A stretch of DNA of 64,000 nt from positions 30,998-94,997 of the forward strand of contig CAZPYA010000003.1 of assembly GCA_964590255.1 (NCBI GenBank), read 5' to 3'. Shown piece after piece: positions 58,423-64,000 of this stretch. A program made the translations under genes and the position numbers. The first letter of the stretch is position 1; each line of letters begins with the position of its first letter. The DNA is from JAKIYB01 sp964590255 (GTDB lineage: Bacteria > Armatimonadota > Hebobacteria > CAIYQO01). The notes beneath the pieces are model-generated. The model did no database searches and was not told the DNA's origin. It was given only the letters and a program-made list of their open reading frames with translations.

Positions 58423-58487
58423 ACTCCCTTCTCCCAGAATTGGGAGAAGGGTTGGGGATGAGGGCGCGTGCGGGAGCACGCAACGAT
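58423..58487. repeat. Family D GC-rich hairpin repeat
   Basis: CTCCCTTCTCCCAGAATTGG and GAGAAGGGTTGGGGATGAGG, then GCGTGC/GCACGC and CAACGAT, the same two-stem order as at 26411-26480. The second stem has changed bases on both sides (GCGTGC with GCACGC), again compensatory. Confidence 0.75.
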
Positions 58488-58578
58488 ACCCCGTAAATCC
58501 CTGTGGTTATCTACTTGAGTAAACAAAAACTCTCCGTGCCCTCCGTGTCTCTGTGGTTCAAATAAAAAGGAGCCTGCC

Positions 58579-59556
58579 ATGCGCGCCAATACCGACTGGT
58601 TCAAAGACTGCCGCTGGGGCGTCTTCACCCATTACCTGGGCACGGTTGGGATGCCCGCCGACGAGTGGAACGCCCGCGTCGACGCCGTCGATGTCGAGCG
58701 TCTGGCCGATCAACTGGCGTCCGTGGGGGCGCGGTATTACATCATCACCCTCGGGCAAAATTCCGGCCACTACTGCGCGCCCAACGCCACCTATGACAGG
58801 TTCGTCGGCCGGTCGCCCAGCCTGTGCGCGCGCCGCGACCTGGTAGCCGACCTCGCCGACGCGCTGCATCCGCGCGGCATCCACCTGCTGGTCTACCTGC
58901 CTGCCGGCGCGCCTGACCGCGACCCCGTAGCGATGGAACGGCTGCACTGGCGCTGGGGCTTCACCGAGGGCTGGAACGGCATCCTCACTGGCGAACGCCT
59001 GGCGGAGTTCCAGGGCATGTGGGAAGCGGTGATCCGCGAGTGGTCGCTGCGCTGGGGCGAGGCGGTGAAGGGCTGGTGGATCGACGGCTGCTACTTCGCC
59101 GACGCCATGTACCGCCACCCCGACGCCCCCAACTTCGCCTCCTTCGCCGCCGCGCTGAAGGCCGGCAATCCCGATGCCATCGTCGCCTTCAATCCCGGCG
59201 TCAAGGTCCCCGTCATCAGCCACTGCGCGGAGGAAGACTTCACCGCCGGCGAACTCTCCGGCGATCTCCCCGTGGGCGCCTTCGGCTATGGCACAAACGA
59301 GGCCTACGGCAACTTCGGCCCGGTGCGCCGCTGGGTAGACGGCGCCCAGTTCCATGTCCTCAACTTCCTCGGCGAAATGTGGCTCCACGGCGAACCCCGC
59401 TTCCCCGACGAACTCGTAGTCGGCTACACCAAATACATCACCCAGCACGACGGCGTCGTCTCCTGGGACGTCCCCATCACCCCCGACGGCCGCATCCCCG
59501 ACGCCTTCATGCGCCAACTGCGCAAGGTCGGCGAAGCGATCAACTTCTCCTCCTGA
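58579..59556 (+). CDS. GH29-like (alpha-L-fucosidase-related) protein
   Basis: 325 residues, ATG preceded by AAAAGGAG. DWFKDCRWGVFTHYLGTVGMPADEW is the fucosidase-like start (WF..ARFGIFIHWG in GH29), with LASVGARYYIITLGQNSGHYCAPN and GWWIDGCYFAD, whose Asp169 aligns with the GH29 nucleophile. The usual His-His substrate motifs are weak and the length is short for GH29 (about 430-500), lacking the C-terminal beta-sandwich. No signal peptide. A stretch of 128 bases near its 3' end (59283-59410) recurs at 63873-64000. Confidence 0.75.
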   Translation: MRANTDWFKDCRWGVFTHYLGTVGMPADEWNARVDAVDVERLADQLASVGARYYIITLGQNSGHYCAPNATYDRFVGRSPSLCARRDLVADLADALHPRGIHLLVYLPAGAPDRDPVAMERLHWRWGFTEGWNGILTGERLAEFQGMWEAVIREWSLRWGEAVKGWWIDGCYFADAMYRHPDAPNFASFAAALKAGNPDAIVAFNPGVKVPVISHCAEEDFTAGELSGDLPVGAFGYGTNEAYGNFGPVRRWVDGAQFHVLNFLGEMWLHGEPRFPDELVVGYTKYITQHDGVVSWDVPITPDGRIPDAFMRQLRKVGEAINFSS

Positions 59557-59640
59557 AACCTGACCCCAAAAAGACCCGGCAAAGTATGGTATACTTGATC
59601 ATGATCGCTGTGTAGTGTTGCGCAACCGGATGGCGCCTGC
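59557..59640. other. Short intergenic region before the DUF4258-like remnant
   Basis: 84 bases with GGTATACTTGATCATGATC near 59589 (TATACT at 59590-59595 is a lone -10-like box, no good -35 partner). No gene seen. Confidence 0.4.
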
Positions 59641-59877
59641 ATGAAAACGACTCCGTATTTTGAAGAACAGGTCTTGCGCAAGCGTCCCTACCTCCGCCGT
59701 GAATGGTGTGAACGGGCTCTCTGGCATCCGCTGCGACGAGAGCAGCAGCCTGATGGACGTATTCGGTATTGGGTCTATATCCCGGAAATGGGGAAGTAAC
59801 TACGCGTGGTGACGCTTGCAGATGGGGAAACCGTGCATAATGCCTTCCCCGATCGGGATTTCACGGAGACAGCATGA
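59641..59877 (+). pseudogene. DUF4258-like toxin-type gene with an internal stop
   Basis: ATG 59641 opens a 52-residue frame ending YWVYIPEMGK and TAA at 59797-59799. Continuing in the same frame gives LRVVTLADGETVHNAFPDRDF and a TGA at 59875-59877. In this family the text is GKYLRVVTLxDGxTVHNAFPDR, so the TAA replaces the Tyr codon (TAC or TAT) and the gene is otherwise intact. The frame overlaps the DUF2283 start as ATGA, the usual operon layout of these pairs. It is not among longer reading frames because it is cut. Read-through or a sequencing error would restore it. Confidence 0.8.
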
Positions 59878-60095
59878 AAATCCACTATTACGCCGATACC
59901 GATTCACTCTATATCGACCTCGCCGAACAACCCGGCGTCGATTCGCAGGAGGTTGCCGAGGGCGTCGTGCTGGATTTTGATGCCGAGGGGAACCTCGTCG
60001 GGATCGATATCGACCATGCCAGCAAGCATGTCAACCTGCGCCAGCTTGAATCCATCGCCCTGCCGGTACACACAGTCATTCAGAAAAGCGCATAA
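59874..60095 (+). CDS. DUF2283 family small protein (antitoxin-like partner)
   Basis: 73 residues, complete. KIHYYADTDSLYIDLAEQPGVDSQEVAEGVVLDFDAEGNLVGIDIDHAS is the full DUF2283 pattern, in which a short beta sheet ends with the invariant GIxIxxAS. The start overlaps the upstream DUF4258-like remnant as ATGA. DUF2283/DUF4258 pairs are found in many genomes and suspected to be toxin-antitoxin-like; biochemical proof is lacking. Here only the DUF2283 member is intact. The ribosome site would be GGAGACAGC upstream. Confidence 0.9.
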   Translation: MKIHYYADTDSLYIDLAEQPGVDSQEVAEGVVLDFDAEGNLVGIDIDHASKHVNLRQLESIALPVHTVIQKSA

Positions 60096-60154
60096 CACAC
60101 CTCGGCGTGGATTCTCGAAAGGATAGTACCCCCCATTCTTCCCCGAGGTGCAGG

Positions 60155-61570
60155 ATGACGCCACAGACTCGGACCCGCTCCCGCCGCCGCTGGCGCCTCC
60201 CCCTGCTGCTGATCACCCTCATCAGCGGCGGGTGGCTCATCTACGCCTGGCTCCATCCCACCCTGCGGCCCGTCACCGTGCGCACGCTGCCGGCCGGCAC
60301 GCAGTTTCTGTTCTCCGTGCACGGCGCCGGGTATCCGGCGATCCAAGCCGTGCCGATAAAAGCGTTCGATCCCACGAATCCTCCAAATCCCTGTGCCTTG
60401 CACTGGCTTGATGACAGGGGACATCCTCACCGCGTACAGTTCGAGCGGAGCTGGTATACGGAACACCTATTTTGGCTGGAAGACTCGATAAGTCCGCTCT
60501 GCAAAGTGGTGCTGCAGGATGACACCGGACAGGATGTCTTGCACTGGCGAGATGGCCATTCGCAAACTGTCATGGTTGATAGGTTACAGAGAGCGTGGAT
60601 GCCGAATGATGCCGGATTTTTCTGGAAAGACGAACGTTTATATAGCCCACAGGGAAACACAGTCGAGTTGCCGACAACAGGCACAAACCATGCAGACCAG
60701 ATTCGTGTGTATAGCGCAGATCCTCGGTATGTCGTATTGCCAAAAGGCGATTATAAAGTTGTTGTCTTCGATCTGCAGGCCCGCTCTATCGTGACCACCC
60801 AGCCGCTGTTGACGTATATGCCCGGCATGCTCTTCCATCACGGCAACCGGTTCCTGTTGGTCTCCATCAACGGCGCGGCACGGGTGGTCGAGCATGGCAA
60901 GGTCATCTATAGTACGCCGACCAGTCCGTATCCCTGGCGCTGGAGCGACGACGGTACCATCTGGCAGGTGCACAAGAATGTGGCAAGGGTTTTACGCTGG
61001 CGAGAAGGCCCATGCCGGCTTACGGCGCTGCCGTGGGCTATTAACCGGGATACACGCGTAAAGGCCTGGTTTGGGGAGTATGGAAACCGCAGCAGCTTTT
61101 CAAATTTCGGTGGTCTGGATATTCCGTCTGCCTCGCAATCGCCGGCACTATCGCTGGCAGTCTGGAACGATGGTCGCCTGGTCGCACGGACGGACACCAT
61201 TCGAGTCATGCACCAGTCAACTGCCCGGAAACTGCAATACTATGCGTTGAAACTTCACCTGCGCGGCACCATCACCAGTGAAGCCCGGCAACTGACGTTG
61301 TATCGAGACGGAAACGTTGTTGGCCGGTATCAAGTACCGGTGGATAACATCGTTTTGGAAACGCCGTCGCTGCTTTCACATTTAAGCGCTGCTTCTCGCG
61401 TCGCCATTTCAGGAACGACATTATCGTATAACACCGATAAAGGATACTGCTCTGTCGACTACTTCGGCGGTTGCCATGAACATCTGGCCTTCACCGCCGA
61501 CGGCCGTTATTTATCGTGGATCATTTACGCCGGTAAGGAGGTGCGGCACTTTGTCTTCGCCATCCGGTAA
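60155..61570 (+). CDS. Membrane-anchored protein of unknown function, paralog 1
   Basis: 471 residues from ATG 60155, preceded by CGAGGTGCAGG. A basic N-terminus (TRTRSRRRWRLP) and one membrane segment (LLLITLISGGWLIYAWLHP, about residues 16-34) are followed by an all-beta extracytoplasmic part with scattered repeats such as VVFDLQARS, WRWSDDGTIWQV, AVWNDGRLVA and EHLAFTADGRYLSWIIYAG, which suggest a degenerate propeller-like fold. No family was recognised. Its relative starts inside its 3' end. The gene is less GC-rich than its paralog and neighbours. Confidence 0.75.
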   Translation: MTPQTRTRSRRRWRLPLLLITLISGGWLIYAWLHPTLRPVTVRTLPAGTQFLFSVHGAGYPAIQAVPIKAFDPTNPPNPCALHWLDDRGHPHRVQFERSWYTEHLFWLEDSISPLCKVVLQDDTGQDVLHWRDGHSQTVMVDRLQRAWMPNDAGFFWKDERLYSPQGNTVELPTTGTNHADQIRVYSADPRYVVLPKGDYKVVVFDLQARSIVTTQPLLTYMPGMLFHHGNRFLLVSINGAARVVEHGKVIYSTPTSPYPWRWSDDGTIWQVHKNVARVLRWREGPCRLTALPWAINRDTRVKAWFGEYGNRSSFSNFGGLDIPSASQSPALSLAVWNDGRLVARTDTIRVMHQSTARKLQYYALKLHLRGTITSEARQLTLYRDGNVVGRYQVPVDNIVLETPSLLSHLSAASRVAISGTTLSYNTDKGYCSVDYFGGCHEHLAFTADGRYLSWIIYAGKEVRHFVFAIR

Positions 61571-62960
61571 GAAACGGACGATACGCCGCCGCTGGCCCTT
61601 CCCCCTGCTGCTGATCACCCTGATCTGCGGCGGGTGGTTCATCTACGCCTGGCTGCACCCCACCCTGAAGCCGGTGACAAAGCGCATCGTGCCCAAAGAT
61701 ACACGCTTCATCTTCTCCGCCAACGGCACGGGGTATCCGGCCATCGAGTGCTACGAATCGTCGCGCACGGTGCTGGACGATCGCTGCCAGCGCGCCGACA
61801 CGCCCCCGCATCCCGAAGGACAGGGCTTCGTCAGCCCCACCCGCCGGGTCATCGCCGCCGAGTGCGCTATCCCCACGCCTCTCGGCAGCCCATACGATCA
61901 ATACGAGGTAATGCCGCTGTGGCGCGATGGTAAACCCATCACCACCGGCGAAACCATCGAGCTGCCGATGTCCGGCATCCTCATCCTCACCGACGACGGC
62001 ATGGTTTGCCGCCTGCCGTGTTTCCTGCACCGACCCGACGGCCGCAAAATCGAGTTGCCCGTCGGGACATGGCCGGGCATCCCCGCCGTGGTCGAGCCGG
62101 GTCTGGTGGCAACGATGGAAGGTACGGCAATGGGCACGAACGTCGTGCTCTTCGACCTGCAGGCACGCAAGCCGCGCAAGCTGGTCCGCCTGGGTATCAC
62201 TTCGGGCATGACCGTCATGCAACTGGGCATGCTATTCCGCAATGGCCGGTGCTGCCTGCTGGTGCCCGGCTTCGGCACGCCCGCGCTGTACCAGGGCGAA
62301 ACGCGGCTGGCCACCTTCGGCGCCGTCGGCTGGCAGTGGATGTGGGGCGAGGACGGCACCGTATGGGGCGCCGATCCGAAAGGCGCCGTCTCGCTGTTGC
62401 GCTGGCGCGATGCGATGCCGCGATTGGAGAAGCTGCCAGTACCGCTGAAACTGGATTCGGCCATGTGCGACATGGCTCCGGAGCGTACAGGGCTATACTT
62501 CGCCCGGTTCAGCCACCTCGTTAGCCCGCTCATGCCCCGGTCCGCCATCTCGCTCTCGGCCCCGACCTCCACCCCGCTCTCGCCCCCGTCCGCCCTCCCC
62601 GCCGCCTGGGGCGACGGCCGCCTGCTCGCTGTCACGGAAACCCGCCCGACTATACCCGCGCGAGTCATACCTGTCACCGATGTCATCGTGAGTATGCTTA
62701 AACAACCCCGCATACCCCGCCAGACGCGTATCCTCACCCTCTACCGCGATGGTAAAAAAATCGGCACCTGCGCCACCCACCTGTTAGAGCCATCTCCGAA
62801 ACCCGCGGTGTCTCCCGGTGGTTCCTTGATGTATGTGAACAGTAACGGAAGAGAATATCCAGAACACCTCGCCTTCACCCGCGACGGCAAATACCTCTCC
62901 TGGATCATCAACACCGGCGACCGGACGGAAGTCTACGCCTTCGAAACCGGCATCTGGTAG
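61551..62960 (+). CDS. Membrane-anchored protein of unknown function, paralog 2
   Basis: 469 residues from TTG 61551, chosen because AAGGAGG sits at 61534-61540 inside the end of the previous gene, with correct spacing; the 25-codon in-frame extension reaches deeper into that gene without a ribosome site. It has the same layout as paralog 1: RRRWPFPLLLITLICGG, then YPAIECYES, VVLFDLQARKPRKL, WQWMWGEDGTVWGA, AAWGDGRLLAVT and EHLAFTRDGKYLSWIINTG. The pair therefore arose by tandem duplication and is co-expressed with a 20-base overlap. Function unknown. Confidence 0.75.
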   Translation: MSSPSGKKRTIRRRWPFPLLLITLICGGWFIYAWLHPTLKPVTKRIVPKDTRFIFSANGTGYPAIECYESSRTVLDDRCQRADTPPHPEGQGFVSPTRRVIAAECAIPTPLGSPYDQYEVMPLWRDGKPITTGETIELPMSGILILTDDGMVCRLPCFLHRPDGRKIELPVGTWPGIPAVVEPGLVATMEGTAMGTNVVLFDLQARKPRKLVRLGITSGMTVMQLGMLFRNGRCCLLVPGFGTPALYQGETRLATFGAVGWQWMWGEDGTVWGADPKGAVSLLRWRDAMPRLEKLPVPLKLDSAMCDMAPERTGLYFARFSHLVSPLMPRSAISLSAPTSTPLSPPSALPAAWGDGRLLAVTETRPTIPARVIPVTDVIVSMLKQPRIPRQTRILTLYRDGKKIGTCATHLLEPSPKPAVSPGGSLMYVNSNGREYPEHLAFTRDGKYLSWIINTGDRTEVYAFETGIW

Positions 62961-63088
62961 CACATTTGCCGCGCCAAGCGTCGGGAGAGCATGCGGCAAG
63001 TGTGGGGGCATGCTTGGTGGGGAAGGATAGACGGTGTGATGCTGTCGTATTGCCAGGTTGTCCGGCAATACGCGATGAAGGGCGTGTG

Positions 63089-63847
63089 ATGTTCGTCATC
63101 TTTCGAAAAGCCCGTAGCCTGTTTCGTCTCCTCCGCAACGCCTGGCGTTTTCAACAATACCGGCACGCCACCTGGCTACACACCGTGCGCGCCTGCCAGG
63201 CGACGGTGCGGGCGCATCATCCGGCCGCCCCGTATTTCGGCATGTATGGACGGCGCGAAACGGGATTTTGGCACACGATTGCTCAATGGATCGTCGAGGA
63301 TGCCCCCCGTTTGGGCGTACAGCGCTGCCTGGATGTCGGTAGCGGTTATGGCACGGTAGCACTCTTCTGCCAGCGCACGACCGGTGCGCCGGCGTATTGT
63401 CTCGATGTCATCCCGCTCCTGGCCCCCGAATTGATTGCCGCCGAGGGATTAACCTTCGCGCAGCGCAATGTCGAACTGGCGCCGATCCCCTGGCCGGGCA
63501 CGTTCGAGATCGTTACCTTTACAGAAGTGATCGAGCACCTGTTTTATCACCCGCGCGTGGCGCTCAAGCATATCGCCACGGCGCTAGCCCCGCACGGCCG
63601 CCTGTATCTCAGCACCCCTGACGCACGCGAATGGGGGCGCGTGACGCGTTTTTACGCTAGTCCCGCGGTGATGCCGATGCCCGGCGACCCGCTGAACCCA
63701 GCCCTTGGCGGGCACGTCTACCAGTATACGATGGACGAACTGCTGGAAATTGTCACCGAAGCCGGCTTTGTGGTGGAGCGCCAGGGTTATTCGCTCGGCG
63801 GCGCCAATCGCCACCTCAACCTGACGCTGCGCAAGGTGACTGCCTGA
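63089..63847 (+). CDS. SAM-dependent methyltransferase (class I, Methyltransf_11/23-like)
   Basis: 252 residues from ATG 63089; a GTG one codon upstream is equally possible. The Rossmann-type fold shows CLDVGSGYGTVALF (SAM-binding GxGxG-like loop), CLDVIPLLAPEL (acidic residue at strand 2), FEIVTFTEVIEHL (motif with Glu and His) and HGRLYLSTPDAREWGR. The terminal region resembles UbiG/Methyltransf_23 enzymes, with LNPALGGHVYQYTMDELLEIVTEAGF. The substrate cannot be read. It is downstream of the two unknown membrane proteins but not tightly linked (128 bases). Confidence 0.82.
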   Translation: MFVIFRKARSLFRLLRNAWRFQQYRHATWLHTVRACQATVRAHHPAAPYFGMYGRRETGFWHTIAQWIVEDAPRLGVQRCLDVGSGYGTVALFCQRTTGAPAYCLDVIPLLAPELIAAEGLTFAQRNVELAPIPWPGTFEIVTFTEVIEHLFYHPRVALKHIATALAPHGRLYLSTPDAREWGRVTRFYASPAVMPMPGDPLNPALGGHVYQYTMDELLEIVTEAGFVVERQGYSLGGANRHLNLTLRKVTA

Positions 63848-63872
63848 TCGGCGGGGAGCCGCCGCTACCCCC

Positions 63873-64000
63873 CGGCTACGGTACGAATGACGCCTACGGC
63901 AACTTCGGCCCGGTGCGCCGCTGGGTGGATGGCGCCCAGTTCCACGTCCTCAACTTCCTCGGCGAAATGTGGCTCCACGGCGAACCCCGCTTCCCCGACG
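63873..64000 (+). pseudogene. Partial GH29-like paralog at the window edge
   Basis: 128 bases align with 59283-59410 of the GH29-like gene with eight differences, seven of them synonymous, and encode GYGTNDAYGNFGPVRRWVDG and onward to FPD. Only 25 bases separate it from the methyltransferase stop, so the first two thirds of the protein are missing. The downstream end is outside the window. Confidence 0.7.

Larger units (their letters stand above)
58108..58578. other. Repeat-rich region with an assembly gap
   Basis: Contains ACCACGGAGACACGGAGG (58113-58130), a decayed family C arm (CAGTAATTCGGTGACTG near 58151), a 10-N gap at 58192-58201, the 3' fragment of a beta-helix paralog, ACCACAGAGACACGGAGG near 58264, family D at 58423-58487 and CCTCCGTGTCTCTGTGGTT near 58540. 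The gap length is a placeholder. Confidence 0.7.

Noticed and set aside
36786..58487. Family D copies as possible CRISPR repeats
   Set aside because: Copies are far apart, variable and hairpin-shaped, without regular spacers or cas genes.
565..64000. tRNA, rRNA or tmRNA genes
   Set aside because: No cloverleaf with a conserved T-loop and no rRNA-like sequence was recognised in any intergenic region; a dedicated scan would be needed to exclude them.

Overview
The window reads as a chromosomal scaffold of a GC-rich, Gram-negative-type bacterium with an outer membrane (Wza/Wzz-type polysaccharide export). Gene content points to a carbohydrate-degrading lineage such as Armatimonadota or another Planctomycetota/Verrucomicrobiota-like soil group: multi-SLBB export protein, URO-D-like proteins, sugar-phosphate-isomerase TIM barrels, Gfo/Idh oxidoreductase, beta-helix lyase-like proteins, GH42 and GH29-like enzymes. 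The phylum is an inference from gene content only. A 10-N gap at 58192-58201 shows that this is a draft assembly. No rRNA, tRNA, CRISPR array, transposase or phage gene was seen.

Layout. 1-7 kb: end of an acyl-adenylating enzyme, a GmhA-type isomerase, a two-gene glycosidase-like/ceramidase-like operon, a bacteriohemerythrin, and a secreted polysaccharide deacetylase split in two frames by a 32-bp tandem duplication. 7.4-23 kb: an exopolysaccharide locus of export protein, chain-length regulator, UDP-HexNAc dehydrogenase, flippase, polymerase/ligase, GT4, aminotransferase, 2-hydroxyacid dehydrogenase, phosphoglycosyl transferase, acetyltransferase and ATP-grasp enzyme. The flippase-polymerase-GT4 cassette is visibly less GC-rich than its flanks. 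23-30.6 kb: SlyD-like isomerase, GlmM (amino-sugar precursor supply), two ferritin-like proteins, DUF1848, URO-D-like protein, glycerophosphodiesterase and a sugar isomerase.

31-63.8 kb: M24-fold protein, PstS-like protein, PIG-L deacetylase, SASA esterase, three beta-helix proteins, a second URO-D-like protein, an aldose-epimerase-like protein (DUF4432), a GT1/GT28-type glycosyltransferase, a second ceramidase-like protein, Gfo/Idh oxidoreductase, a second sugar isomerase, a 1303-residue secreted protein, an esterase, GH42, a GH29-like enzyme, a decayed DUF4258/DUF2283 pair, two paralogous membrane-anchored proteins of unknown function and a methyltransferase. Most look like enzymes for uptake-independent processing of complex plant or microbial glycans; no transporter operon accompanies them.

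Between the genes lies an unusually rich set of dispersed palindromes. Families A and B are imperfect hairpins of about 80-120 bp whose mismatches are conserved while paired positions covary. Family C hairpins coincide with gene ends and in two cases supply the stop codon. Families D and E are GC-rich hairpins and nested inverted repeats; a D-type block is carried in frame inside a beta-helix gene. Two fragments (58202-58259 and 63873-64000) show that the beta-helix and GH29-like genes have close paralogs hidden in the gap or beyond the window.
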